From contig CM059568.1 of assembly GCA_030386875.1 (NCBI GenBank), forward strand, positions 25,228,120 to 25,292,119: DNA of 64,000 nt. Reading direction: 5' to 3'. The notes beneath the pieces were generated by a model. It saw only the letters and a program-made list of their open reading frames with translations. It did no database searches and had not been told where the DNA came from. The stretch is from Morinoia aosen. Its lineage: Eukaryota > Arthropoda > Malacostraca > Amphipoda > Talitridae. This document shows positions 21,321 to 32,825 of this stretch, one piece after another. Within the stretch, counting starts at the first letter, position 1. Each line of letters opens with the position of its first letter. Made by a program: the position numbers and the translations under genes.

Positions 21321-24300
21321 TACTCTTTGTGCGGCCGTTGGTCCTTTTACTCCCGGGGGTTACTTGCAATAAATTTGCACAGGTGATTCTCAACACTGGG
21401 TATGGGTCTCTAGTCACAAAACTTTCGAACCAGCAAAAACTGTTCTTTTTTCACAAAGAGCTGATCACTGTAGCGCACGTGTGTTTTGTAAGGCTGCTCA
21501 GTTGAGACGGTCTTCATAGTTAATAGATTGGAGGTACTAGGCCTACGATTCCTTTCAGTAAACTGTTTTTTCGTCGTGTAATCCGATACCTCCCATTCAC
21601 CGATGGTTCCGCGCTAATGAAGAAGAGGACTATTCGTCACGGCTGCCATCGGTCGCTTGTTTGGCTGCAAGCGTTTCTGAGTCGTTTGGAAGTGCCTTGC
21701 GGCAGACCGCCTTGGTTGCTTTCCATTGTTTAGTTGTAATTATTTTCTGTTACCTTAGACTCATGTCCTATCTTGTATCTTTAATTCGGTACAATGTTCA
21801 TCGAAGTAAAATGCCCATGACTGAAGAATGAAATAAGTGGTCTGAAAATACAACAGATGGTGATGTATAACTATTATCAGCATGATTCATTGAGAAATTC
21901 AATGAAATTTGTTAGTTTCTATTTCAAACAATGTTAAAAATTTCGTTAGTAGGATTTTTCAGGGTAAAAATTTGTTGACATGAAAAAACTTTACTCCCGC
22001 TTTGTGCAGATGTTGTACCTTATGGTAATCGCTCAATTCGCATAACATAAATTACATTAAGAATGACTGGGCTTTTTTCCATTTTTACACTCCAAAAGTA
22101 AAAATTTGATATATTGAGGAGAACCCAGTAAAAGTAATTTAAATTAGGCAGCACTTCAACCACAAAAAATGCAGCTTTTTATGACTGTACATTTATGACA
22201 AAATTAATATAACATTTTTTCCATAGTAGTGAACTGCATTAAAATTAATATTTGTTTCATGGATGACCTACATGTACTGCATCATTAGAAAGTTAAAAAT
22301 AAAGCGTAAATAATGAAGCAAAATTTGAATGCCTGTGTTCACTCAGATTTTAGAACTATCAGAAGAAGCAAAGAACTCCACTCCTTACTTCATAACTTCC
22401 ACAGATCTTATGTTACCTCAGATATTTACAGAGAAAATTTCTGTCTTTTCGCTTCTTTAACAACACAAGGTCTAAATTTTCGCTCGTTGATTCAAGCACC
22501 AAAAATACCAGGCTCATGTAAACTCATTGTTGATGTTAGACATGTAAACTCAATGAATGTATTTCAACAGCAGGGATTTTAGAAATGAATTCGAAAAGAA
22601 GGGAATCTAAAGATCCAAAGGCTGTGTGGACGCTTTTTACGCATCTGAAAGTAGAAATATATTTTTTCAACACGACCGAAAATAAATTAAAATAGATCAA
22701 TTAGTGAAGAATTTACAGTAAGCTATAAACTTTATAAACTAAAGTGTTAACATCATTTTTGACCGGCTTATCTGATATCTAGCGAAAGAAGGAGACCGAT
22801 TCGTCTGCTGGTTGTCTCCATTGGCCTGCTGGTAATGACTAGAAGGTGGAGCTTTAATCGACTGTGTCTTCGCTTAACTCGCCTGTTGAAGAATAGATAA
22901 AGTCATTTTATGATGTTTCAAGCGCCGTTAGTAAATGACAGCCATGTAAGTTTGCTGAGCTTTGATGAAAGGATACAGGATTGCAAACACTGTAAATTTT
23001 GCCAAACTGTTCATGTTGAACACTATCTCGTACATTCGACAGTGAAATTCGTAGCTTGTAACTTTGAAATGTTTCCCAACTCGTGCGCCAAAAAAATCAA
23101 AATGTTAACCATTGAATAAATACAGGACACTGAGTATCGTTTTGTCTCTAATTTCCTTTGTGGTGTGTAATACTTGTGTAACACTCTGCAGTGCAGAGTT
23201 GCAGAGTGTTACAAAAATTTGAAATACATTAAATTAAATACAATATATAGAGTACATTAAATAACACGCTCATTGATTGTCTCATTATACTCATTAATAA
23301 CTTAAATTATGCCTTCATTATTTTCGAAGAGTAGCCCCACTTTTTCAACTGAAATTATATATAAGCCAAAATTATTCAATGTGATTGGAAAGCATGAAAC
23401 AAAGTTATTGTTTCAACCTAAAGAAGATAATAAAAATTGCATTCTAAGATGATCGTCATTAATGAATCATGAGAATGTAATGAAGTGTCGTGACAAATCA
23501 AATCCTTCGATTGCGTAATATTTGATCCCATTCTTGACATGTTCTTGTCGATTTCAATATAAAAACTTCAGGTTTCATTTGTTTGCAGCGGTTTTCGAGC
23601 TGCACGACGTCAGATGTGAAATCATTGAGCGTGTGATGCTGCTTGCGTCCTCTCATGCTCTGCTACATGCACAGCTGGTCTCATGGAGCAGGTTCTTTGT
23701 GATGAAGTGCATTCAGAAAATGAAACAACTTGACTTAAAGCGCAATCCGAAAATAATATCACTGCTGTTGAAGTGAATTTGTCCTGTGGAGAAAGAGACA
23801 AATTATTCGCGCAAATGCAGAAAAAGTTACTCAATCTCTAATAGAGTGACGGATGTATCACAGGTTCGCCCAAGCGACCACGGGTTACGTGTCATTGAGA
23901 AAATATCGCATACATTGAATAATTAAGAACAATAATCAGATGCAGTCGCAAATACTACAATCAACCTCAGCTTCATTCTCTGTCTCCACAGAACAAATTC
24001 ACTTCAACAGCAGTGATATTATTTTCGGATTGCACTTCAAGTCAATTTGGTTCAATTTCTGAATGCATACCAGCACGAGGAGCCTGCTTCATGAGACCAG
24101 CTGTGCATGTAGCAGCGCATGTGAGGACGCAAGAAGCATCACACGCTAAATGGTTTCACATTCGTCGTCGGGCAACTTGAAAAATGCTGCAAACTAATGA
24201 AACCATAAGTTTTTATATTGAAAATCGGCATGAACATCGGCTTGTGAAAGATGCTGTACAACGTTTCCTACAACAGGCAAATTCAACATTTTAATTTGAA

Positions 24301-24634
24301 AACTTAAATTTGAAATTTCATGGCGTATGTGTTATTCCAACAAATAATGAAAAAGGATGGGTAAGTAGCAAACACTTCGAATAAATATCTATATAAATAT
24401 ATTTGGCATATTTATCCCAGCAATATATTGCTTGGGACAACAAATTATTTGGTTCGTCGTTGAAATAGCGTCACCGGTCTAGGCTCTGACACGAAGCAGA
24501 CAGACAACGCAGGAGTACACAGTTTAATTTGTAATTCAATACAGCACAACTCAAACGCTTGCGCCTGTCGTCATTAAGCGTTAAAGGCAACGATCGTCAT
24601 CAGAAGAAGGTAAAAGGGCATCCATACTACAGGT
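21321..24634 (-). repeat. Intergenic spacer of the RING-gene array, copy B
   Basis: This is the region upstream of gene 1 and downstream of gene 2. It matches 40375-43994 from 21375 onward (TTTGCACAGGTGATTCTCAA) and 2139-5812 from about 23050. It should hold the promoter of gene 1 next to 21320, but no clear TATA box or initiator could be recognised. An internal deletion joins the foldback's outer flank (about 24235) to sequence that lies near 5415 in copy A. It contains the foldback 23561-24214 and a hairpin (TGTAACACTCTGCA and its complement, about 23172-23213). Confidence 0.75.
23561..24214. repeat. Foldback (long inverted repeat), copy B
   Basis: The arms are about 23561-23798 and 23978-24214 with about 180 bases between. 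The sequence is nearly the same as copies A and C. The left arm overlaps an 84-codon open frame (23522-23776) kept in all three copies. Confidence 0.85.
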
Positions 24635-24804
24635 TCAGGGGTTAGTACAACCCGAAGAGATACTTGAGGCAGCCCGAAGTCTGGGGTCCGAAGACCTCGT
24701 CGAGCTGCGGCGCAGAGTGTCCGGCCTCAGGTGCCTTTGGTACTCCACCAGCGGAGACTTGGTCATCCAGAAGCTGGCGCCGGCAACACACCGGAAACGG
24801 GCAA
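24635..24804 (-). pseudogene. RING gene 2, exon 3 (frameshifted)
   Basis: The acceptor CTTCTTGTTGCAG precedes 24804. The exon should supply the last RING ligands. It reads C-P-F-P-V-C where gene 3 has C-P-C-P-V-C, so the seventh ligand is Phe. Two bases are missing just afterwards (exon length 170 against 172 in gene 3), shifting the frame; the old frame (FWMTKSPLVEYQRHLRPDTL to SSGCTNP) is still recognisable to its TGA at 24635. Three separate lesions elsewhere in gene 2 agree that it is dead. Confidence 0.8.
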
Positions 24805-25735
24805 CTGCAACAAGAAGCATTGCGAAGTTATTATTTACAATCACTTTGGGGAGGCTGGATTTGAAAGTCAAATGTTATAGATATCTACAAATACATGAGT
24901 CACACAAAACTCTAGTTCAATCAAAAGTAATTTCATAACTTGTCATGAGTTTATGTGCTGCGTTGCATTGTTTCTGCATGAATCTTGCCTAAATCAAATT
25001 GAGTACATATGTCAAACAGCATTAAGTTGACAATTTTTTTTTCAACTCATCTTGGGTAGATTTGATTTTTATACTCAAGATTATTGCTGTGTTTTGTTAG
25101 ATGAAGTTTAGATAAGTAGCTCATGTGACGAATAATCAAAGACCATTACAAAATGAATGTTACTGCTGTGTTTGTCGAAAAGTATTGGAGAGGTTGACAC
25201 CATGCTGACCGATAAATATAAACGTTGGAACTATTTAAGTTGGAAACCGAAAAAAAACTATATATAAGAAATAAGCTAGGTGATATATCACTCATTGAAA
25301 TTCAAGAACTAAATTAATCCGCAACAAAATATCATATGAGGTGCTCAAACCAAGAACATTCAATTATTTCGTATGCCCTCATTTTTTATGCTTATCATCA
25401 TTGAAAATATTTGCCTTTATATATTCCATAATTTATGAATTTTAAATCCGTGTGCACTTAAAATAACGCTCAATGTTCTTTAGAACTGATCCAAACTAGT
25501 GTTTTTCTACAAGTCTGATATCAAATTTCATACGCAATAAACAAATTAATAAAAACATTTTTCAATGAACAAAAATTCTCGTGAACCCTCTAAAAAACCG
25601 ACATAACTATATAAAATAAAATTTTTCATAGTCATTCATTGGCACATTAAGAAATGGTTGCATGGAACACCCGGTTCCTAAGTTCCCTGCAGGAAGTCGA
25701 CACTAAAATAATAAACGTTAGCAAATTGAAATCAC
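24805..25735 (-). other. Intron 2 of RING gene 2
   Basis: This intron of about 0.93 kb is shared with gene 3, where it is split by the composite element (44167-44456 and 63016-63654). It provides the empty site GTGTTTTGTTAG at about 25091. The donor next to 25736 reads GTGATT instead of the GTGAGT of genes 1 and 3. No gene is seen. Confidence 0.75.
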
Positions 25736-25780
25736 TGCGGCCTGAGGCGAGCGGGGGCGCAGCGGTCGCAGAGGAGATGG
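25736..25780 (-). pseudogene. RING gene 2, exon 2, 3' piece
   Basis: These 45 bases encode the end of the RING segment of exon 2 (equivalent to CDRCAP through HLRP in gene 1). They were separated from the rest of the exon by the LTR insertion at 25781. The four bases ATGG occur at both edges of the insertion (25777-25780 and 28992-28995) but once in gene 1. Confidence 0.85.
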
Positions 25781-26225
25781 TGTGAGGAATTTCCTCACAG
25801 TTTCTAGTGGGGGTCTGACAGTAACATTGCGGGCCAAGCTTTTGTTGTCAGTGTTTTTTTTTTATATGTTTACTAAGGGTGTAGTCGAACGATAGAGAAC
25901 AGGGATCTTCAGGCCAGCCTTTAATTTAGATGAGCTCGTCCATCTTTTGATTTTCGTCAGTTACGGTGTCAAACTCATTCCCGTTCTTAAAGTTAGATGT
26001 GCGCAGCAAGCTGCGTCAATCATGCTTGCTCTCGTCTGGCAAGTTGTCGTTTTCTGCCAAGATTAGCGTAACTTCAACAGTGCTGAAGACCTGCAACTGC
26101 GAGTCAATCTTCTTGCAATCGTTTCTCTCCTTTACTCTACTCCCCTTACCTTGCCCTGCACTTTTCCTCAAATGCTTGGTGTGACTGTGTATGTGTGTTT
26201 GTGTGTGTATAATTGTGTGTGAGGT

Positions 26226-26550
26226 AAAATTACCTTACCTTGGCTGTTGCTTAAATTACCTTACTTTACCTTGGCTGTTGCCTAAATTACCTTACCTTAC
26301 CTTGGCTGTTGCCTAAATTACCTTACCTCACCTTGGCTGTTGCCTAAATTACCTTACCTTACCTTGGCTTTTGCCTAAATTTCCTTACATTACCTTGGCT
26401 GTTGCCTAAATTTCCTTACCTTACCCTGGCTGTTGCCTAAATTACCTTACCTTACCTTACCTTGGCTGTTGCCTAAATTACCTCACCTTACTTTACCTTG
26501 GCTGTTGCCTAAATTACCTTACCTTACCTAGGCTGTTGCCTAAATTTCCT
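26226..26550. repeat. Minisatellite of TTACC and TTGGCTGTTGCCTAAA units
   Basis: About nine tandem copies of a unit of roughly 35 to 40 bases: two to four TTACC or CTTACC repeats, then TTGGCTGTTGCCTAAA. The number of TTACC steps varies between copies. It lies inside the LTR. It is preceded by a TG-rich run (TGTGTATGTGTGTTTGTGTG, about 26184-26220). Confidence 0.85.
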
Positions 26551-27177
26551 TTCTAAGATTTGCTCATCTAGCAAGAGAGTGCAAACTCTCTCCGAGCGAT
26601 TCTTCCTTCTTTCTTCTTGTTTCTTTTGCAACCTTAAATCTTTTCTCAACTACGAGTTTACGTCTGAAAGTCGCCGCACACTGGACCAAATTAAGTTCAG
26701 GTACGGGGAATCTTGTCTATAATCTAATCTAATCTGAGTATATCTTGATAAATTCCTTAGTTATATTTCTTCATTTTCTGGCTGTATGCTTACCAATGCC
26801 TTAATCTTTCATCACAGTATAACTCTCGCTGCAATGGCTCCCTCGGACCAGTTATTGCTACTGCTTTCGATTTCACTCAGTCCTTGACTATGAGGTAAAT
26901 ACTTCCATATTAAATTCCTTTGAAGTTTGAGATATTTAAATTAAGCTGAAACTTCACTTTCTTTCCCTAATTGCCTGTAATTTAATTTGTCTTTCTTGAT
27001 TGTCGTTTGTCGGCCTTAGCGGGGTTCGCATGCCGCTGCGTTGTTCTGCATAGCCCGACGTTGGGCCGTCAAATGACAACCTACAAGTTCTTAGGACGTC
27101 TGTACTTCGCTGAAGTTAACGGAAGTGCTGACTATAACGTCTATTTTCCATTAAATAATTTGTAAACCTAGTCGATA

Positions 27178-28766
27178 AGGGGTGTTTACACTAGGGGACA
27201 TTTCGGCTGTGAGGCGCGACTCGTGTAGACGAAGCTCACCACTGAGGCTCATATTTGTGTGTGTGAGCCCGAAGTTCCCGATTCACTTTGATTGAATCCG
27301 TGGAGCGGCTGCACGTGTGAGCGGCGCTGGCCGCGCTGCTCTAGACCGGTCAGTGTGCAAGTAGTAGTCATCAAGTGAGGTGGCGCCTCTCGCTCACCCG
27401 TAATGGCTGACTCAACACTGCCGCGAGAAACTACACTGCTTCTAATTGAAATGTACTAAGCCCATCAATGCCTTTGGCAGACTAAAAGCTGTGAATATAA
27501 GGAGGCTGCTTTCCATTATATTTTAATGAAAATGAACGAATATAGTAACATTACACTCATGCAAATAAAAAAGAGTTTACGTAGCTACGATGCAGCAACA
27601 ATATTCACACAAGCTCGTCTACAGCAATCCATATTTCAAAGCAGCAAGCCACACTGACTGGTTTTGTGCTGCATGGCTGCCACTTGTGTTTGACCAAAAA
27701 ATCTAGTGTGACCTCAAAAAATATCGAGAAACATCTAGATTTAAAAATAAAACATCCAAAAATTTATCTAGAAATAAATTATCTACTATAATAAATTAGT
27801 TGAACAATAGCATATAAGGATATTTATATCATAAATTGCTTTATATTAGGCAATTTATCTTTATATAAATTATCTAGTATCCTGATATTTACCCTAATAA
27901 AGCTTGGTATCCAAATATTCTTCAATTCCACACGTGTTGCGAGTAGAAAGGTCAGTCTCTATTGCATTGCAATAATCAATGCTCAGATTCCTACTTATCA
28001 ACAATTGTTTTAATGCTTTCACACCGCTACCTTCATCATTTTTAATAATTTTGCAATTACTAAGTAGGTTGATTCTACTTTATTAGATGCATTACTTTAG
28101 TTTATAACTGATACACCATGTAGTTTCATGATAGAAATATCATTGCTTCCATCCAACAATAAACTGAACTCATTGTTACCAATATCATTGGTCATTCTTT
28201 CGTCAAAATGAGGTCACAATACATTCTTGATAATGTATGTGCATTTTATTCCATGACTTTTTTATATCATCAATATTTTTGCAATTGGAGATAGTGTGTT
28301 TTAGCTTATGAACCGTGAAATAGCCGTCTTGGTGTCTTTCATAATCTGAACATAACATGATCAGAATATGGTTGCTTCACTATTCAGACAATTTGCTTAA
28401 GTAAATTAACAAATATAATAAGAATGACGTAGTAACCAACCATTAGGGTGAATTCTTAATTCGAATTTACAGTAATCTATCATGTACATAGCTTAATTGT
28501 AATTCTAGCTAGGAAATTTTTAGCATACAGAAAAACTATATAGTTTTTATAGCTAATATCTAGGTTCAAAAGTTTACATCAAGGCTTCAGCAAAAACATC
28601 TAGATCTAGCTATATAATATCTAGAGTGGCAGCCCTGTTGAGCAGCGCGCGCTCCATGGCTCGCTCCGATGGTGTCTAGTCTAAACGCACATGGCTCTTG
28701 TGAAGCTCCACACGAGGCGTCTACACGTGAGCCTGCAGCAAAATGTAGACCAGTGTAAACGGCCCT
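27178..28766. mobile_element. Non-autonomous DNA transposon with imperfect terminal repeats
   Basis: The left end GGGTGTTTACACTAGGGG and the right end (read as complement) GGGCCGTTTACACTGGTC are inverted repeats. Beyond them, matching subterminal words such as CGTGTAGACG occur on both sides in inverted orientation. No transposase frame is seen. No clear target duplication was identified, so the exact limits are uncertain by a few bases. Confidence 0.5.
27672..28637. mobile_element. hAT-like non-autonomous element nested in the previous one
   Basis: The ends are CATGGCTGCCACT (left) and, as complement, CAGGGCTGCCACT (right), resembling the CAGxG-type ends of hAT elements. The flanks TTGTGCTG and TTGAGCAG agree at six of eight positions, fitting an aged 8-bp duplication. 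The interior is very AT-rich with many CTAGAT words and no open frame of note. Confidence 0.6.
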
Positions 28767-28991
28767 TTACTGTGCCTAGAGGTACTCTCAACGACCTTAA
28801 TTAACTGACAATAATTTGTCACCAAACTGGAGGGTTTTACACCTGCTCTTGTAACTGCGTTAAGCTTGGGTTACCGTTGGAGCTTTGCGCCTCGTTTTGC
28901 GCCTTGTTCCGAGTTTGATCCAATAAATCTATTGGTATTGTTACTTTTTGTTTAACCCTCCAGCCTGAGTTGTGTGAAGAAAATCTCCACA

Positions 28992-29559
28992 ATGGCGACA
29001 GCTTGAAAGCACGCAGAACTCGTCGTCGTCCTGAATTGAGTCCTGACAAACTCTGCAGGTCTTCAGGGACCCGCAGCCCCGCATCTCCTCCACCGTAGAG
29101 CAGGGCGTGATGGGAGCTGGAGGGGGCTGGTAGCAAAAGCCCCCTGCAGAATCAAAGGGAAGACCAAGCTGGCGACCAGATTCTGCGCATCTCCTCATAC
29201 ACAGGGTCGAAGAGCAGCACGTTGTACAGGAAACAAAAGCGGGCGAGGTCCCTCAGGTGAGCGATGGCGTTGCCGTCATAGAGTTGCGGCGTGGTAATGC
29301 GCTCCAAGACGAGATTAATGCCTCCCACCACGTCCAAAACGTACCACTTCATCGATGGCACGAGAGGATAAGGAGCATTTGGGGTGTAGCCATCACAAAT
29401 ACCATCAGCGCCCTCCAAAACAACGGTCAGCACGGACACCAGGGCTCCCACCTGACGCAGGGACGGACGCGAGAGGGCGGCGCCCAAGACTCTCCGCAGC
29501 TCGCGGAAGCACATCGGCGGCACGAGGTGCTGGTGGCTTCGTTGGGCAGTGGCTACGTC
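28992..29559 (-). pseudogene. RING gene 2, exon 2, main piece (58-bp deletion)
   Basis: After the TTGTCCACAG acceptor at 29559 the frame follows gene 1 (DVATAQRSHQHLVPP, CFRELRRVLGAALSRPS, VLLFDPVYEEMR). At about 29187 a segment of 58 bases present in gene 1 is missing between two GC dinucleotides, which shifts the frame and removes the part equivalent to SVVADDPQGRTAFYSAVHM. The RING beginning CRVC...CVLSSCRH is still legible in the old frame up to the LTR insertion at 28991. Confidence 0.85.
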
Positions 29560-31109
29560 CTGTGGACAAATCAAATTGTTAGCTCAAATCGTTCACAACT
29601 TTTAGTTAGTTAAATCCTCCAAATGAAGAAAATAAAATTAAAGAAATGAATGGTAGGTACAAGCTGATTTCATTACAATTTCATTGTAAAAAACAACGTG
29701 TGGAAATTGGATCAGAGACTACTGACAAATTGGTGGCATACATAGTGGAAATAATATGCTCTTTGAGCATAGATGCAACAATTTATTAATTGAAAGAGAC
29801 ATGATTTGATACGAAATTTTAGAAATAAAACGAGAAAATTTTTTATTGCTACAGCATAATAAAAAGAATGAAGTATCAGCATTGAACGAAATTAATTTCT
29901 GAATGATAATATTTCGAAAACATTAACAATGCATATTCAACATTCAGAGTAACATCTCTGACAAGTATGACAAGTATTCTCAGAGAATGCTTTAAGAACA
30001 GCTCTTTCTGACTTTTATTCATGCTGAACAGAAAATTCGCTGGGAAATAAAAAAACTCGAGTTAAATTTCATATGGGAATTCAAAAAAAATATATCCTAA
30101 AACTATTGTTTCCCAGACTATGACAAATAATCTCATAGGGCATAAGTTACTCTTCATTTCAATAACAGCAGTGGTCAAAATAATATTAAAGATTTTTTGT
30201 TGAAAAGAGGTAGAAATTTCTATAAAATTAAAAACGCTAACGCACAAAATTATATTTCAGGTATTTGAAACGTTGTGCAGTTTCCGGTGAGAAATAGATG
30301 TCAGAAAATAAGAAAATAAGCCGGAAGCTTTAAATACTGACTTCTACAACCGTTAATTTTTTGACGTATGACATCCAAAAAACTACTCCAATGCTGTCAA
30401 TCACAAAAGTTAAATCGTAGCACTTAATTTACTAATTCTTCCAAACATCATTTGCATTAAATGACGCGCAAAATATTGAAAAGATCAATATAGTTAATTC
30501 ACAAAGATCTACTCTTCCCCATTGTTGCACACAGAACCAATACAGTCCTGACACCAACACACACAACTGAATGAAATGGAATAATCGGGAGCTATGAAAG
30601 TTCGAATTGAATTTAATGAATGAATTAAGCAGTCAATTTGTCAATGATTTTGATGTGTCATCAGAAATAATATTATATTTCCCATAAACAAGAATTAATC
30701 ACAAAATTTTTTAGGAATCGCTCAATTGAGCATTTAATTAGTGTTATTAGAAATGTGGACTCGTTTACTGTTGAATTGGGTATTGTGACGAGGGGACCGT
30801 CAAGTGGAAGATTTATCAAAAATTTTCTAAGATCTATCTTGAATATCGGCCACATCAGTAACACAAATGCACAAAATGCATCCTTGCACAAAAATGTGAA
30901 AAAATTCATTCAATATATATTTCACTTCTTTGGCTGGTTCCCTTACCGATACTAGTATTACTACCTCTACAGTTATTTTATTTCAAAGCATAATATCGCT
31001 GCGTATCATGAACACTGCTGTTAATTTAAATTACATGTTAAAATGCTGTAGGAGTAATTTTATCTTCTAAAATGAACAACAATCGTCAACAACTGATGGG
31101 TGCACCCAC
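29560..31109 (-). other. Intron 1 of RING gene 2
   Basis: The intron of 1.55 kb is homologous to intron 1 of gene 1, with an additional stretch of about 150 bases near 29620-29790 not seen there. The donor is GTGGGT (GTAAGT in gene 1), still a usable type. No gene is seen. Confidence 0.75.
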
Positions 31110-31244
31110 CATACTCAGGTAGGCCTCCTCATCTTCATGCGATACAACATCCAGTATGGAATGGTCCACTTCACGGATGAACTCCCAAATCTTCTGCCGG
31201 TTCACAGCAGACCAGCCGGTAGCGGAAGAAGCAGGCTGCTCCAT
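31110..31244 (-). pseudogene. RING gene 2, exon 1
   Basis: This exon has 45 codons like gene 1, with start MEQPASSATGWSAVNRQ and end EDEEAYLSM, and is open. It is listed as part of a pseudogene because exon 2 and exon 3 carry a deletion, an insertion, a lost zinc ligand and a frameshift. Only 40 bases separate its ATG from the solo copia LTR. Confidence 0.8.
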
Positions 31245-31284
31245 CACTATTTGTTCGGCTGTTGGTCCTTTTACTCGCGGGGGT

Positions 31285-31551
31285 TGTTGAAACCTTTATT
31301 GTAGCACATTGAATGTATATGTGTATAATACTGATAATGTTACAATGCTCTTGTGTTAGAATATGTTTAAACAGTACTCTACGTTGAGAACTGAGCTCAT
31401 GGTTCTCATGGAACTGTGCTCATGGTTCTCAGGCTTGGCTGGAGTCCACTCCACCGCTATCGTTCGTGATGTAAACTTACTGTGTCCTGCTGTGTGTTAC
31501 TCTCAATATATAAATCCCAAGTGTCTCGCTTTACCTAACCTAACCTCAATA
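31285..31551 (+). mobile_element. Solo copia LTR, plus orientation
   Basis: It begins TGTTGAAACCTTTATTGTAG and ends CTAACCTCAATA, the same family as the LTRs of the neighbouring copia but in the opposite orientation. GGGGT is repeated at both sides (31280-31284 and 31552-31556). Gene 1 has the uninterrupted CGGGGGTTACTTGCAATAA at about 21353. A solo LTR arises by recombination between the two LTRs of a full element. Confidence 0.85.
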
Positions 31552-31573
31552 GGGGTTACTTGCAATAAGTTTG

Positions 31574-31810
31574 TATTGGAGTTAGGTTAAGTAAGACGAG
31601 ACACTTGGAGTTTGTATAATCAGTACACACAGCAGGACACAGTTTACATCACGAAGGATAGCGGTGGAGTGGGTTCCAGCCAAGCCCGAGAACCATGAGC
31701 TCAGTTCTCAGCGCGGAGTACTGTCTGAACACATTCTAACAAAAGAACACTGTAACATTATCAGTATTATACACATATACATTCAAGGTGCTACAATAAA
31801 GGTTTCACCA
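31574..31810 (-). repeat. Copia 3' LTR
   Basis: 237 bases. On the minus strand it begins TGGTGAAACC (TGTTGAAACC in the other copies) and ends CTAACTCCAATA. It directly follows the purine run GAGAAGGAG at 31811-31819 on the minus strand. Confidence 0.85.
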
Positions 31811-31817
31811 CTCCTTC

Positions 31818-32452
31818 TCACATTGAATGTGTGTCAGATGAGACCATTCCTAACTTCGTTCTCAGCCTAGAGAACTTTTCTATGGGCAGGTTCTTGGTAA
31901 ATATGTCGGCGAGCATTTCGTCGGTAGGGCAATAGACTACGTCTATGTCTTTGTTACTTACAAGATCCCGTACATAGTGAAACTTAATATCGATATGCTT
32001 GCTCCTCCCATGATATTTGGGATTGTTGGCAAGACAGATGGCTGACTGGTTGTCTTCGTTTATAACCATTGGTTCCACAGTACCAAATTTTAGTTCACTG
32101 AGTAAGTGCTTCAACCAGACAGCCTCTTGAGCCGCACCGGCAAGAGCAACGTATTCGGCTTCTGCAGTTGAGAGGGCTACACAAGTTTGTTTATTAGATC
32201 TCCACGTAATTACCGAATTACTGAGGGTGAAACAGTAACCAGAGGTAGACTTTCGGTCATTTTTATCACCATCCCAGTCAGCATCTGAATAACCAATGCA
32301 AGTATCAGAACATTTGCTATACAAGAGACCTAGTTTGGAGGTGCCTCTCAGGTACCTGAAAATTCTCTTAACACGCATCCAAAGCTATTCAAGAGGTTTG
32401 GAGCTGTTTTTAGCAACATTATTCACTGCGAATGCAATGTCAGGTCGAGTTC
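31818..32452 (-). pseudogene. Copia RNase H and end of pol
   Basis: The open part 32378-31818 contains YSDADWDGDKNDRKSTSGYC (first catalytic Asp), STAEAEYVALAGAAQEAVWL (catalytic Glu), INEDNQSAICLANNP (second Asp) and RSKHIDIKFHYVRD, the ordinary copia RNase H. Upstream an in-frame TAG interrupts the link from RT. The domain would remove the RNA strand of the RNA-DNA hybrid during replication. The core residues are present. Confidence 0.85.
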
Positions 32453-32825
32453 GATTATATTAGATTAGATTATAAGTTAGTTTAAGCCTCCCTAACCGCT
32501 ACAAAAATAGAGCGTATCGAAGAGAGGAAGGAGGAAGGCACCATTTAGTATGGAGATAAGAAAATGAGGAATCTATGCTGAAGGGGCATGGAAACAGTAA
32601 GATGAGAAAGAAGTTCATGAAATAAGATAAAAGTTGAAGAAGAAAGTGAGAAGTGCTGAAAAACAGGACAGCAGCGAACCGAAAAAAGGTGGTCCTTAAC
32701 ATAACAAAAAATAACATTTATTTCAACAAAAAAAAGGCCTACCTAACTCTCAGCTCGGGCCCTCACATTTTTCCCCTGGGAGCGCTAATTCCCATAGATA
32801 CAATAGTTGTATCCCCCTGAGGGGG
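32453..32825 (-). mobile_element. Short retroposon (SINE or 5'-truncated LINE) inside copia pol
   Basis: A 373-base insert between two copies of TGTCAGGTCGAGTTC (32438-32452 and 32826-32840), a 15-bp target duplication. Read on the minus strand it ends in TAATCTAATCTAATATAATC, a short repetitive 3' tail, and begins with CCCCCTCAGGGGGATACAAC. A duplication of this length with a simple tail is the mark of LINE-driven insertion. It shares GAGGAAGGCACCAT-type sequence with 34230-34480. Confidence 0.8.

Larger units (their letters stand above)
25781..28991. mobile_element. LTR (probably solo) inserted in RING gene 2 exon 2, with nested elements
   Basis: The insert starts TGTGAGGAAT, ends AAATCTCCACA and is flanked by ATGG duplicates, typical of an LTR element. 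Removing the nested block 27178-28766 leaves about 1.62 kb with TG...CA ends and no gag or pol frame, which fits a solo LTR. It holds the minisatellite at 26226-26550 and a CCAATAAATC stretch near its right end that could be a polyadenylation signal in the plus orientation. Plus orientation is a guess from that signal. Confidence 0.7.

Noticed and set aside
26184..26560. CRISPR-like look of the repeat array
   Set aside because: The repeats are contiguous with variable TTACC number and no unique spacers; the context is eukaryotic.
29257..29613. Plus-strand frame of 118 codons over RING gene 2
   Set aside because: It is a shadow of the antisense exon and lacks any motif.
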